This document shows, piece by piece, positions 8,903-18,519 of a stretch of 64,000 nucleotides of DNA (its first letter is position 1; every line of letters begins with the position of its first letter). The translations under genes and the position numbers were made by a program. This DNA comes from Pseudomonas sp. CFBP 13711 (GTDB taxonomy: Bacteria > Pseudomonadota > Gammaproteobacteria > Pseudomonadales > Pseudomonadaceae), in contig NZ_JACYVI010000003.1 in assembly GCF_014842265.1 (NCBI RefSeq), positions 248,001-312,000 of the forward strand, in the 5' to 3' direction. The notes beneath the pieces were generated by a model. The model did not search any database. It was not told the DNA's origin and worked only from the letters and a program-made list of their open reading frames with translations.

Positions 8903-10246
8903 ATGCCAACTTGCTCCCTACACCCGCTGCCCTATCACGCCGACCCCAGCGGCTACTTCGCCCGCGTGCGCCTTGCCCCGGGTGCCGTGCTGCTGGACAG
9001 CGGTCGCCCGACCGCGGACCGGGGCCGCTTCGATCTGCTCAGCGCCTGGCCGCTGGAAACCCCGCAGCCGGTGGCGGACGAATCCGGCCCGGCCTTTCTT
9101 CATCGCCTGCGTGAATCACTGGCCCGCCTCGGCGAAGCCGACCTGCCCGAACACTGCGCGCTGCCGTTCGCCGGTGGATTGATCGGCTATCTGGCGTATG
9201 ACTTCGGCCGCCTGTTCGAACCGCTGCCCGATCAGGCCATTGACGACTTGCACCTGCCCTCCGCGCGGTTGGGTCTCTACCCCTGGGCGCTGGTCACCGA
9301 TCACCACGAGCACACCAGCCAGTTGGTGTTTCATCCTGCCCTTGATCAGGCCGAACGCCAGCGCCTGATCGCGCTGTTCGAGCAACCGGTGGCGAAACGG
9401 GATGCATCATTTGAACTGACCGCGTCCTTCGCGCCGGACATCGATGCCGAGCAGTACCGACAGGCCATCGAGCGGATTCACGCCTACATCCAGGCCGGTG
9501 ACTGCTATCAGGTCAACTTCGCCCAACGTTTTCGCGCGCAGTACCTCGGTGATCCATGGGCGGCGTATCAGGCGCTGCGGGTGGCCTGTCCCACGCCGTT
9601 CGCCGGGTATCTGGCCCTGCCGGAGGGCGATGCGGTGTTGAGCCTGTCGCCGGAGCGGTTCGTCAAAGTCAGTCAGCGTCAGGTCGAGACCCGGCCGATC
9701 AAAGGCACGCGGCCGCGCGGGCGGGATGCCGATGAGGACGTGGCGTTTGCTCAAGAGCTGCTAACGAGTGCGAAAGACCGCGCCGAGAACCTGATGATCG
9801 TCGACTTGCTGCGCAACGACTTGGGGCGGACCTGCCGCATCGGTTCGGTGAAAGTGCCGGAGCTGTTCAGCCTGGAGAGCTATCCCAACGTGCATCACCT
9901 GGTCAGCGCGGTGACGGGAGAATTGGCCGACGGCAAGGACGCGCTGGACCTGATTGGCGGCAGCTTTCCCGGCGGCTCGATCACGGGCGCGCCGAAGATC
10001 CGCGCGATGCAGATCATTGACGAACTGGAGCCGACTCGCCGGGCGTTGTATTGCGGCTCGTTGCTGTACCTGGACGTGCGCGGCGAGATGGACAGCTCCA
10101 TCGCGATCCGTAGCCTGCTGGCGAAAGACGGCCAGATGGCGTGCTGGGGCGGCGGCGGGATCGTCGCTGATTCGCAGTGGGAGGCGGAATATCAGGAGAC
10201 CTTCACCAAAGTGCGGGTGTTGATGGAGACGCTTGAGGGGTTGTGA
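8903..10246 (+). CDS. pabB: Aminodeoxychorismate synthase component I (PabB)
   Basis: 447 aa, the usual length for PabB. It uses glutamine-derived ammonia (from PabA) and chorismate to make 4-amino-4-deoxychorismate for folate synthesis in the cytoplasm. The chorismate-binding domain shows PIKGTRPRGRDADED (PIKGT lysine typical of PabB), DLLRNDLGR, PNVHHLVS and the GGSITGAPKIRAM segment. The N-terminal part has the Anth_synt_I_N features FAGGLIGYLAYDFGR. The gene stands alone; a tandem REP array follows the stop. Confidence 0.95.
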   Translation: MPTCSLHPLPYHADPSGYFARVRLAPGAVLLDSGRPTADRGRFDLLSAWPLETPQPVADESGPAFLHRLRESLARLGEADLPEHCALPFAGGLIGYLAYDFGRLFEPLPDQAIDDLHLPSARLGLYPWALVTDHHEHTSQLVFHPALDQAERQRLIALFEQPVAKRDASFELTASFAPDIDAEQYRQAIERIHAYIQAGDCYQVNFAQRFRAQYLGDPWAAYQALRVACPTPFAGYLALPEGDAVLSLSPERFVKVSQRQVETRPIKGTRPRGRDADEDVAFAQELLTSAKDRAENLMIVDLLRNDLGRTCRIGSVKVPELFSLESYPNVHHLVSAVTGELADGKDALDLIGGSFPGGSITGAPKIRAMQIIDELEPTRRALYCGSLLYLDVRGEMDSSIAIRSLLAKDGQMACWGGGGIVADSQWEAEYQETFTKVRVLMETLEGL

Positions 10247-10320
10247 GCGGGGCGGCGGGTGCGGATGGACCGACTCTCGATTGCGCAGATACCGCGCCGT
10301 TGGGCGGCGAACACGGTCCA

Positions 10321-10872
10321 TGTGGGAGTGAGCTTGCTCACGAAGAAGTCGGTACATCCGCTAAATTTTTACCGGCAGGAATGCAGTCTTCGCGAGCAAG
10401 CTCGCTCCCACAGGACCGTGGGTTGCCTCAGGATTTCGGCCGGTTCATTGGACTTGTGGGAGTGAGCTTGCTCGCGAAGACGCCAACACAGCCAGCCACT
10501 TTCTCCGGGAAATGACAGTGAGCATTCGCGAGCAAGCTCGCTCCCACAGGACCGTGGGTCGCCTCAGGATTTCGGCCGGTTCATAGGACTTGTGGGAGTG
10601 AGCTTGCTCACGAAGACGCCAACATAGTCAGCCACTTTCTCCGGGAAATGACAGTAAGTATTCGCGAGCAAGCTCGCTCCTACAGGATCGTGGGTCGCCT
10701 CAGGATTCCGGCCCGTTCGTAGGACTTGTGGGAGTGAGCTTGCTCACGAAGACGCCAGCACAGCCAGCCACTTTCTCTGGGAATGACAGTAAGCATTCGC
10801 GAGCAAGCTCGCTCCCACAGGATCGTGGTTCGCCTCAGGATTCCGGCCGGTTCGTTGGACCTGTGGAAGTAT
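10321..10872. repeat. Tandem array of about four 136-bp REPIN-like units
   Basis: The core cgcgagcaagctcgctccca starts at 10391, 10527, 10663 and 10798, so the period is 136, 136 and 135 bp. Between these lie inverted copies (tgggagtgagcttgctcrcg) near 10322, 10457, 10591 and 10727. Each unit therefore holds one inverted REP pair plus conserved spacer (gaccgtgggtcgcctcagg; gacgccaacacagccagcc). The array fills the gap between pabB and cysH. The remaining 160 bp before cysH hold no gene and presumably contain the cysH promoter. Confidence 0.9.
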
Positions 10873-11031
10873 CAGCGTCGGTCCCAACCCCACCCTCTGC
10901 ACCCATTGCTCAGCACTCAGCTTCCAACCCAAAGCAATCCGGCGCTTTCAGCCAAAAGGCGCGATGTTTTTTGTTACCATCTGCGCCATTACGAGCGCCT
11001 AAGCGCCAGCCCTGATCAGGAAGCCGCCCAG

Positions 11032-11766
11032 ATGAATCACCCTTTCGACGTTGACGACATCGCCACCACCTTCGCCAACAAATCCCCGTCCGACATCCTC
11101 AAATTTGCCTTTCAGCACTTCGGCGACGACCTGTGGATTTCCTTCAGTGGCGCGGAGGACGTGGTGCTGGTGGACATGGCCTGGAAAATCAACAAGAACG
11201 TCAAGGTGTTCAGCCTGGACACTGGCCGGCTGCACCCGGAGACCTATCGCTTCATCGATCAGGTTCGCGAGCAGTACAAAATCGACATCGACATCGTCAG
11301 CCCTGACCGCGAAAAGCTCGAGCCTATGGTCAAGGAAAAGGGCTTGTTCAGCTTTTACCGCGACGGTCATGGCGAGTGCTGCGGGATCCGCAAGATCGAG
11401 CCGTTGCGCCGCAAGCTGTCCGGCGTTACCTCCTGGGCCACCGGTCAGCGTCGCGACCAGAGCCCGAGCACGCGCAACAACGTGGCGGTGGTGGAAATCG
11501 ACAGCGCGTTCTCGACCTCGGAGCGCACGCTGTACAAGTTCAACCCGCTGGCCCAGATGAGCAGCGCCGACGTGTGGAATTACATCCGCATGCTCGAACT
11601 GCCCTTCAACACCCTGCACGAGCGCGGCTTCATCAGCATCGGCTGCGAACCCTGCACGCGCCCTGTCCTGCCAAATCAGCACGAACGCGAAGGCCGCTGG
11701 TGGTGGGAAGAAGCGACGCAGAAGGAATGCGGGCTGCATGCCGGGAATATGATCGCGAAGTCCTGA
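11032..11766 (+). CDS. cysH: Adenosine 5'-phosphosulfate reductase, 4Fe-4S type (CysH)
   Basis: 244 aa from the ATG at 11032; an in-frame start at 10783 lies inside the REP array and is rejected. Assimilatory reductase that reduces APS to sulfite with thioredoxin. The PP-loop segment [13 protein letters not shown] is at about residues 36-48. Cys116-Cys117 (ECCGIRK) and Cys205/Cys208 (GCEPCTRPV) are the four ligands that mark the iron-sulfur APS reductase subtype found in Pseudomonas, as opposed to the enterobacterial PAPS reductase. The catalytic cysteine is Cys233 in KECGLH. It is convergent with cysB, its probable activator. Confidence 0.96.
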   Translation: MNHPFDVDDIATTFANKSPSDILKFAFQHFGDDLWISFSGAEDVVLVDMAWKINKNVKVFSLDTGRLHPETYRFIDQVREQYKIDIDIVSPDREKLEPMVKEKGLFSFYRDGHGECCGIRKIEPLRRKLSGVTSWATGQRRDQSPSTRNNVAVVEIDSAFSTSERTLYKFNPLAQMSSADVWNYIRMLELPFNTLHERGFISIGCEPCTRPVLPNQHEREGRWWWEEATQKECGLHAGNMIAKS

Positions 11767-11782
11767 GAGCAGATCGCAACGT

Positions 11783-11869
11783 TGTAGGAGTGAGCTTGCT
11801 CGCGATGACGGTCTGGCAGACGCCGTTCAGCGCCTGAATGGACGCATCGCGAGCAAGCTCACTCCTACA
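11783..11869. repeat. REP-like inverted pair with perfect 25-bp arms
   Basis: Positions 11783-11807 and 11845-11869 are exact reverse complements over 25 bp (core ggagtgagcttgctcgcgat), separated by 37 bp. The pair sits between the convergent genes cysH and cysB and would fold into a long hairpin in either transcript, so it may double as a transcription or stability signal. The core is the same REP family as in the array after pabB. Confidence 0.85.
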
Positions 11870-11905
11870 GGTCAGGCGCAAGGCGTGACCCGCAGGTCGG
11901 GCCTG

Positions 11906-12889
<984 letters not shown>

Positions 12890-13031
12890 TCAAAGCCGGA
12901 AGACGCCACGGGCATCAGCGACGGTATATAACTGGATTATTGGTCAGGAAGGCAAAGCTAGAACTTTTTATCACTTTTATCCAGTAATGGCACGCAGCTT
13001 TTAACGCCCTTGGCACATTCCCGGAACGCGA

Positions 13032-13526
13032 TCACGTTTGTGTACGACTTTGCAGCATCGGCACCATGTACACCGGCACGTCGGCCAGTTGCAGCACCCG
13101 CGCCGCCGTTCGGCCAATCGGCGTATCGCCCTCCCCACCGTGACTGCGACTGCCCACCACCAGCAGATCAATGCCGAGCAGGCGCGCCTGATCGAGTATC
13201 ACATTGGATGGGTCGCCCTGGACCACACGAACGCTGCGAATCAGCGCCAGGTCCTCATGGCCCTCGCCCAGTTCCTCGCGAAAACTGGCCAGCACCCGCG
13301 CCTCAATGCCGTCGATGACCGTGTTGACGCCCTCGCTGTGCAGTTGTTTCAAGACGTCTGCCGCCAGATAGCTCTGCAGCACGGACTCGGCAAACACGCC
13401 CATCGGCTCCACCACATGCACAACGTGCAGCTCGGCGTCGAAGGTCCGCGCCAACACCAGCGCGTGCTGCAACACATACGGCGCATAAGCACCGAGGTCC
13501 GTGGCGTAGAGCATCGAACGGATCAT
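13032..13526 (-). CDS. UspA-family universal stress protein
   Basis: 164 aa single-domain Usp. It starts MIRSMLYATDLG, typical of the first strand. The nucleotide-loop region LLVVGSRSHGGEGDTPIGRTAARVL resembles the G-x2-G-x9-G-S/T motif but is altered after the first glycine, so ATP binding is uncertain. The family helps cells survive stress in the cytoplasm; a precise role cannot be given. It lies alone on the minus strand between cysB and a 5'-nucleotidase gene. Confidence 0.85.
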   Translation of the reverse strand: MIRSMLYATDLGAYAPYVLQHALVLARTFDAELHVVHVVEPMGVFAESVLQSYLAADVLKQLHSEGVNTVIDGIEARVLASFREELGEGHEDLALIRSVRVVQGDPSNVILDQARLLGIDLLVVGSRSHGGEGDTPIGRTAARVLQLADVPVYMVPMLQSRTQT

Positions 13527-13619
13527 GGGACCCCCGGCAGCCTGTGAAGTGAAGACTTCATCAGCGTAGCAGCGCGCTGCGCACTGCGACGGCCGACTGC
13601 TGCTTTTCGGTCTAACGCC

Positions 13620-14540
13620 TCAGGGTTTTAGCTCGTTGCTGATGCCGTGGGGCACGTGCCCGGTCGCGACCACCTCGCGGGCGCGCTCGCAGTGGCCCGG
13701 CTGATCGTCGAAGAACACGTCCGCGGCGAAGGCTTCGAGAAACGCCGATTTGTCCAGGCCGCCGAGAAACAGCGACTCATCCAGACGGATGTCCCACTCG
13801 CGCAGGGTACGAATCACCCGTTCATGAGCCGGAGCCGAGCGCGCGGTCACCAGCGCCGTGCGAATCGGACAGGACTCTTCGGGGAATTCACGCTGCAGGG
13901 CATTCAGTGCCGCGAGAAAGGGTTTGAATGGCCCGCCGGGCAATGGCCGTCGCGCCGCCTCGCGCTCGTTGGCCTGGAACGCCTCGAGCCCTCCGGACTG
14001 ATACACGCGCTCGGACTCATCGGAGAACAGCACGGCGTCACCGTCGAAGGCGATGCGCAGTTCTGCACTGGCGGCACGACGTGCGCCACCGGAGAGGATG
14101 GTCGCCGCGGCGAACCCCGCGTCCAGCGCGCTGCGCACGTCATCGGCGTGGGTCGACAGGAACAGATGACTGCCGAAAGCGGCCAGATACGGAAACGGAC
14201 TGCGGCCGCCGACGAACGCGGCGCGGGAAATATCGAGGCCGTAATGCTGAATCGAATTGAACACGCGCAAGCCGGTGTCGGCGCTGTTGCGCGAGACCAG
14301 CACCACTTCCACCCGGGACTGGTTCAAGCTGGCGTTCAGGCTGAGCAGTTTTTCCACCAGCCGGAACGCATCGCCGGGCTCGAGGATTTCGTCCTCGTGG
14401 TCGATCTGGTACTGACGGTAGGCAGCGACCCCATTGGCCATGTAAACGTCATGGCTTTCCCGCAGATCAAACAGCGCCCGCGAGGAAATCGCCAGCACCA
14501 GTTTGCTCCCCGGGGTTTTAATGTTCAGCTCAGTGCTCAT
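13620..14540 (-). CDS. Cytosolic 5'-nucleotidase (PF06189 type)
   Basis: 306 aa from the ATG at 14540 (MSTELNIKTPG); a longer reading frame to 14687 overlaps the neighbour and has no coding support. The sequence matches the bacterial 5'-nucleotidase family related to the cytosolic IA enzyme: LAISSRALFDLRESHDVY, DGDAVLFSDESE, ALVTARSAPAHERVIRTLR and DVFFDDQPGHC. The D-x-D-x-V and the DDQ segments are the HAD-like metal and phosphate sites. It would hydrolyse nucleoside 5'-monophosphates. It is followed on the same strand by nothing related, and preceded by a ketopantoate reductase-like gene 46 nt upstream. Confidence 0.85.
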   Translation of the reverse strand: MSTELNIKTPGSKLVLAISSRALFDLRESHDVYMANGVAAYRQYQIDHEDEILEPGDAFRLVEKLLSLNASLNQSRVEVVLVSRNSADTGLRVFNSIQHYGLDISRAAFVGGRSPFPYLAAFGSHLFLSTHADDVRSALDAGFAAATILSGGARRAASAELRIAFDGDAVLFSDESERVYQSGGLEAFQANEREAARRPLPGGPFKPFLAALNALQREFPEESCPIRTALVTARSAPAHERVIRTLREWDIRLDESLFLGGLDKSAFLEAFAADVFFDDQPGHCERAREVVATGHVPHGISNELKP

Positions 14541-14586
14541 CAGTCTTCCTTTAAGCAGCAGTTGGGCATGCGCACGGCCATGGCCG

Positions 14587-15561
14587 TCAACGATTGCCGC
14601 GATCAATGAACGCCAGCGCGTGATACAGGGCGCGCACCTTGGGCATGTCACAGCCAGCGGCAAGCGCAGCGGCGAGGGGCCGGGCATAGATGGCGTCGAG
14701 TTCCAGCGGGCGTTTTTCGGTGAAGTCGTGGTACATGCTCGGCCGGTAATCCGGCATATGGCCGGTGACCTTAAGCAATTGCTCGGCGTAACCCTGCGGC
14801 AGCACGTGGCCGCACGCTTCGGCGCCCTGCATCACTTCCGCCATAAGGCCTTGGATCAGCGCGCGACTGTCGGCATCGCCCATCAGCGGCGTGGTGCTGG
14901 CGTTGAGCAGCACGGAAAGCCCGTTGTAGGGCACGTTCCACACCAGTTTCTGCCAGCGCGCCTTGTCGAGATTGTCCATCGCCACAGAGTCGATGCCGGC
15001 CTGGTGAAACAGCGACGCCCCCTCCTCGACCCATTTCCCCCGTGCAGCCGTATCGGCCGGCCCGCTGTGATAGCCGATATTCACGGCGCCAAAGGCTTGG
15101 TGGGTGATCTGGCCCGGACCGGTGCGATGCACGCAGACAAAACACAAGCCGCCCAATAGATGAAGGGAATCCGGTAGCTCGGCGCGCAGCTCTTCCTCGA
15201 CGCCCAACCCGTTTTGCAGCAGCAGAACTTTGGCGTCCGGCGCCGCGGCCTGAACGATGGCGGAGGCCACCCCGCCGTTGCCGGTGGTCTTCGCGCCGAT
15301 CAGCAACCAGTCGCAGGGCGGCATGTCGGCGGCGGAGGCGTAGGCGTAGGCCTGGACATTTTCCAGCACTAACGGGCCATGCACATGGCTGTCTACCCGC
15401 AGGCCGTTGCGGGCGACGGCCTCGAATTCGCTGCGCAGCAGAAAGTGCACATCGAAGCCGGCCCGGGCCAGCATCACGCCGTAGAAGCCGCCGATCGCGC
15501 CGGTGCCGATGATGCCGATCCGGGGTCTGGTTGAGCTTTCGCTCGCTGTGCTCTCGCTCAT
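14587..15561 (-). CDS. 2-dehydropantoate 2-reductase family protein
   Basis: 324 aa. The NADP-binding Rossmann motif is GIIGTGAIGGFYGVMLARAG (about residues 15-34). The catalytic-type lysine lies in KARWQKLVWNVPYNGLSVLL, and the C-terminal ApbA_C domain includes SMYHDFTEKRPLELDAI. The family reduces 2-dehydropantoate to pantoate in the pathway to coenzyme A. Pseudomonas genomes carry several paralogues, so I do not assign panE. The thioredoxin-like gene ends 12 nt upstream, so the two may be co-transcribed. Confidence 0.85.
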   Translation of the reverse strand: MSESTASESSTRPRIGIIGTGAIGGFYGVMLARAGFDVHFLLRSEFEAVARNGLRVDSHVHGPLVLENVQAYAYASAADMPPCDWLLIGAKTTGNGGVASAIVQAAAPDAKVLLLQNGLGVEEELRAELPDSLHLLGGLCFVCVHRTGPGQITHQAFGAVNIGYHSGPADTAARGKWVEEGASLFHQAGIDSVAMDNLDKARWQKLVWNVPYNGLSVLLNASTTPLMGDADSRALIQGLMAEVMQGAEACGHVLPQGYAEQLLKVTGHMPDYRPSMYHDFTEKRPLELDAIYARPLAAALAAGCDMPKVRALYHALAFIDRGNR

Positions 15562-15573
15562 GGAAACTCCGCT

Positions 15574-15909
15574 TCAGGGTAATTCGTCTGGCGGCGTCGC
15601 CAGCGCGTGGGCCAGGCCCGGGACAATGGCCTCGGCGGACATCTGCGTGCGAAGGGGCCCGAAGAAGGCACCGTCGCGGATCACAAACATCGTCGGCAGA
15701 TGAAACACGCCGTAGCGCTGCACCGCGCCGCCGTTTTCTTCGGCATCGATCCAGCACAGGCGGTCAACAGGCAGCGATTGCTCGGGTAAATGATGCCGGG
15801 CCCAGCGACAACTGGAGCAGCCCAGGCTGGTGAAAATCAGCAGTGAGACGCCGGGCAGGTTGAGAAGTTGCTGGTCGAGGTCGAAGTCCGTCAGTTGCAA
15901 TTGATCCAC
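15574..15909 (-). CDS. Thioredoxin-like protein
   Basis: 111 aa with a GTG start at 15909, chosen because AGAGGAGAAG lies just upstream and the reading frame to 16017 would extend into the upstream region of DAHP synthase. The thioredoxin-fold active site is FTSLGCSSCRWARHHL, with C-S-S-C in place of C-G-P-C. A later HLPTMFVIRDG holds the cis-proline. Predicted cytoplasmic redox protein with an unknown partner. It precedes the ketopantoate reductase-like gene by 12 nt on the same strand and is divergent from DAHP synthase. Confidence 0.8.
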   Translation of the reverse strand: MDQLQLTDFDLDQQLLNLPGVSLLIFTSLGCSSCRWARHHLPEQSLPVDRLCWIDAEENGGAVQRYGVFHLPTMFVIRDGAFFGPLRTQMSAEAIVPGLAHALATPPDELP

Positions 15910-16121
15910 GCGCTTCTCCTCTGAATGATGTTCGGGTGATGCCTGTCGCCACCCCAGACAGGTCAGACAATGCCGCAACCGTTGGACGAAAGCCACGTTT
16001 ACCCATTGTCGAACCACCGGCTAACGCGCTAAGGTTCGGCTCCCCCGTTGCGCTCAATCATGCTCGGCTCCGCCGCACGGGGACGCTGGCGGCCAGCATC
16101 CGTGACCTGATGAGTAACACG

Positions 16122-17198
16122 ATGGCTGATTTACCGATTGACGACCTCAACGTTGCCTCCAACGAGACACTGATCACCCCGGATCAGCTGAAACGCGAAA
16201 TCCCGCTGACCGCCGCCGCCCAGGCCACTGTCAGCCAGGGCCGCGAAGTCATCCGCAACATCCTCGATGGCAAGGATCACCGCCTGTTCGTCGTGATCGG
16301 GCCCTGCTCGATCCACGACCTCAAGGCCGCCCACGAATACGCCGATCGCCTGAAAGCACTCGCCGCCGAGGTGTCCGATACGTTGTATCTGGTCATGCGC
16401 GTGTATTTCGAGAAGCCACGCACCACCGTCGGCTGGAAAGGCCTGATCAACGACCCATACCTGGACGACTCTTTCAAGATTCAGGATGGTCTGCACATCG
16501 GCCGTCAATTGCTGCGCGACCTGGCCGAAAAAGGCCTGCCGACCGCGACCGAAGCCCTCGACCCGATTTCGCCTCAGTACCTGCAGGACCTGATCAGTTG
16601 GTCGGCCATCGGGGCGCGCACCACGGAATCCCAGACTCACCGGGAAATGGCCTCGGGCCTGTCTTCGGCAGTCGGCTTCAAGAACGGCACCGACGGCGGC
16701 CTGACCGTTGCAATCAACGCCCTGCAATCGGTGTCCAGCCCCCATCGCTTCCTGGGTATCAACCAGGAAGGCGGCGTGTCCATCGTCACCACCAAGGGCA
16801 ATGCCTACGGCCACGTCGTGCTGCGCGGCGGCAACGGCAAGCCCAACTATGATTCGGTCAGCGTCGCGCTGTGTGAACAGGCGCTGAACAAGGCGAAGAT
16901 CAAGCCGAACATCATGGTCGATTGCAGCCACGCCAACTCCAATAAGGACCCGGCACTGCAACCGCTGGTGATGGAGAACGTCGCCAACCAGATTCTCGAA
17001 GGCAACCAGTCAATCATCGGCCTGATGGTCGAGAGTCATCTGAACTGGGGCTGCCAGGCCATTCCCAAAGACCTCGCCGACCTGCAATACGGCGTGTCCA
17101 TCACTGATGCATGCATCGATTGGGAAAGCACTGAAAAGACCCTGCGCAGCATGCACGCCAAGCTCAAAGACGTATTGCCCAAGCGCAAGCGCGACTGA
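16122..17198 (+). CDS. 3-deoxy-7-phosphoheptulonate (DAHP) synthase, class I
   Basis: 358 aa from the ATG at 16122 (MADLPIDDLN), the usual length for class I AroF/G/H enzymes; an ATG at 16110 would add four residues. First step of the shikimate pathway: phosphoenolpyruvate plus erythrose 4-phosphate gives DAHP. Diagnostic segments are VVIGPCSIHD, RVYFEKPRTTVGWKGLINDP, ARTTESQTHREMASGLS, GFKNGTDG and the metal-site MVDCSHANSNKD. The feedback specificity (Phe, Tyr or Trp) cannot be read safely. A hairpin terminator follows the stop. Confidence 0.95.
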   Translation: MADLPIDDLNVASNETLITPDQLKREIPLTAAAQATVSQGREVIRNILDGKDHRLFVVIGPCSIHDLKAAHEYADRLKALAAEVSDTLYLVMRVYFEKPRTTVGWKGLINDPYLDDSFKIQDGLHIGRQLLRDLAEKGLPTATEALDPISPQYLQDLISWSAIGARTTESQTHREMASGLSSAVGFKNGTDGGLTVAINALQSVSSPHRFLGINQEGGVSIVTTKGNAYGHVVLRGGNGKPNYDSVSVALCEQALNKAKIKPNIMVDCSHANSNKDPALQPLVMENVANQILEGNQSIIGLMVESHLNWGCQAIPKDLADLQYGVSITDACIDWESTEKTLRSMHAKLKDVLPKRKRD

Positions 17199-17217
17199 CC
17201 TGCCCGCAGAAACGACA

Positions 17218-17244
17218 ACGCCGAGCACATGCTCGGCGTTTTAC
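17218..17244 (+). terminator. Rho-independent terminator of DAHP synthase
   Basis: ACGCCGAGC and GCTCGGCGT form a 9-bp stem around the loop ACAT, followed by TTTT. It starts about 20 nt after the DAHP synthase stop and may also serve the convergent small GNAT gene. Confidence 0.85.
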
Positions 17245-17263
17245 TGTGTGACGCGCGCCTGGG

Positions 17264-17545
17264 TCAGATCTTGGCAGCCTGGCGCTGGTTGCGCTCCATG
17301 TAGCGTTCCACGTAGGAGCACGAAGGAATCACGGTGTAGCCGATCCGGTCGGCGTAGTCGAGGGCCACCTTGGTCAAGGCTGCCGCTATCCCACGTCCGC
17401 GCAATTCGTTGGGAACGAACGTACGGTAGATATCCAGGGTCTCTTTACCCAGGTCCATGTAGGTCAGATAGGCACGGTAGCCGTCAATATTGACTTCGAA
17501 CTGGTGACCGGTCTCGTCATGGTGGATGGACAACGCCTCGCTCAT
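17264..17545 (-). CDS. Small GNAT acetyltransferase (GCN5-related, YidJ-like)
   Basis: 93 aa. The start is the ATG at 17545, which has GAGGAG five bases upstream; a GTG three bases earlier is too close to that site. The acetyl-CoA loop is ELRGRGIAAALTKVALDYA (about residues 48-66), and IPSCSYVERYM follows. This is the one-domain Acetyltransf_CG type (PF14542); the substrate is unknown. It is convergent with DAHP synthase. Confidence 0.85.
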   Translation of the reverse strand: MSEALSIHHDETGHQFEVNIDGYRAYLTYMDLGKETLDIYRTFVPNELRGRGIAAALTKVALDYADRIGYTVIPSCSYVERYMERNQRQAAKI

Positions 17546-18190
17546 CACTACTCCTCGCGGGTCTTGGAATTGGACCCTTACCTTATCGACATTTTCCCGG
17601 CGAAGGAACCTCTACAGGCAGTATGAGAACTATTGCCTTCTGCAATAGCGACTTCTGCGGTAGAGCTGACTGCGCCACCCTGTGCCGTTTGGACACCGCG
17701 AAGAGCGTCGCTGTTCTCAAACAATTTGAGCACAGGCAAATAGTAGGCGCCCTGAGCAAGTGCGCTCAAGTGAATCAACTGTTAATTGCGCTGCCGCACA
17801 TCTGAAGGCGTGCACCATGGAACCTGTTGTCGCCGGGCAATGTCCATTGAGACGCAACGCCCGCACTCAAGTCACTTGAAGGTCATTAAAACCGCCCTCA
17901 GGGATGCGCCTGTCACGATAATCGACTATACAAAAATGGTCGCCGGTACGTCGCTGGTAGTGGGAAATCGCCAGGGCCGGAGTCACCTGACAGACACCAC
18001 CGCCTGGGACTCTTTGCGTGCGAAGAAAAAGCGTGAGGAGTTGCACGGAACACGTTCATACCCAAGAATTTTCTGCAGATCTTGCGCGCGGTCCGTTTAC
18101 TTACTACAAACAATGAGTAAGATGTACGCCGGTCATTTTCTCACTCTCGAGAGATGACTAATTTGATAGAAGTCCTTTAAGGGGAACACG
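17546..18190. other. 645-bp gap upstream of oprI
   Basis: No convincing gene in either strand. A 123-codon open frame at 17786-18157 has no ribosome binding site and no recognisable family. The gap is less GC-rich than the genes around it and should hold the strong oprI promoter. The oprI ribosome binding site TTTAAGGGGAA is at 18177-18187. Confidence 0.5.
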
Positions 18191-18442
18191 ATGAACAACG
18201 TTCTGAAATTCTCTGCTCTGGCCCTGGCCGCAGTTCTGGCTACCGGTTGCAGCAGCGCATCCAAAGAAACCGAAGCTCGTCTGACTGCAACTGAAGACGC
18301 AGCCGCTCGTTCGCAAGCCCGTGCCGATGAAGCCTATCGCAAGGCTGATGAAGCTCTGGCTGCAGCTCAAAAAGCTCAGCAAACTGCTGACGAAGCCAAC
18401 GAGCGCGCTCTGCGTATGTTGGACAAGGCTAGCCGTAAGTAA
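18191..18442 (+). CDS. oprI: Major outer membrane lipoprotein OprI (Lpp-like)
   Basis: 83 aa. The signal peptide ends in the lipobox LATGC, so the mature protein starts at Cys20 and is lipidated. The rest is an alanine-rich heptad coiled coil (about residues 30-75) and the protein ends ASRK with a C-terminal lysine, as in Lpp, where that lysine is linked to peptidoglycan. It anchors the outer membrane to the wall. The upstream TTTAAGGGGAA is a strong ribosome binding site, as expected for one of the most abundant proteins. Two hairpins follow the stop, and a convergent L,D-transpeptidase gene lies next to it. Confidence 0.96.
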   Translation: MNNVLKFSALALAAVLATGCSSASKETEARLTATEDAAARSQARADEAYRKADEALAAAQKAQQTADEANERALRMLDKASRK

Positions 18443-18460
18443 TAATCCCCCGGGATTATT
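18441..18460 (+). promoter_or_regulatory. 3'-UTR hairpin at the oprI stop
   Basis: AATAATCCC and GGGATTATT form a perfect 9-bp stem with a 2-nt loop, starting within the oprI stop codon. With the terminator 4 nt further on, it makes a double hairpin that could stabilise this abundant mRNA. Confidence 0.6.
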
Positions 18461-18464
18461 GATA

Positions 18465-18494
18465 AGCCGACCCGTTAACGGGTCGGCTTTTTTA
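18465..18494 (+). terminator. Rho-independent terminator of oprI
   Basis: AGCCGACCC and GGGTCGGCT pair around the loop GTTAAC and are followed by TTTTT. Classic terminator 22 nt after the oprI stop. Confidence 0.92.
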
Positions 18495-18519
18495 TTGCCC
18501 GGCGTTTGGCGTCGCAGCG

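Noticed and set aside
10321..10872. CRISPR array
   Set aside because: The repeated unit is 136 bp with conserved spacers and inverted cores; this is a REP array, not a CRISPR, and no cas gene is present.
10783..11031. N-terminal extension of CysH
   Set aside because: The extension is translated REP array sequence; CysH homologues start at the ATG at 11032.
17786..18157. 123-codon open frame upstream of oprI
   Set aside because: No ribosome binding site, no family, unusual composition; more likely promoter region.
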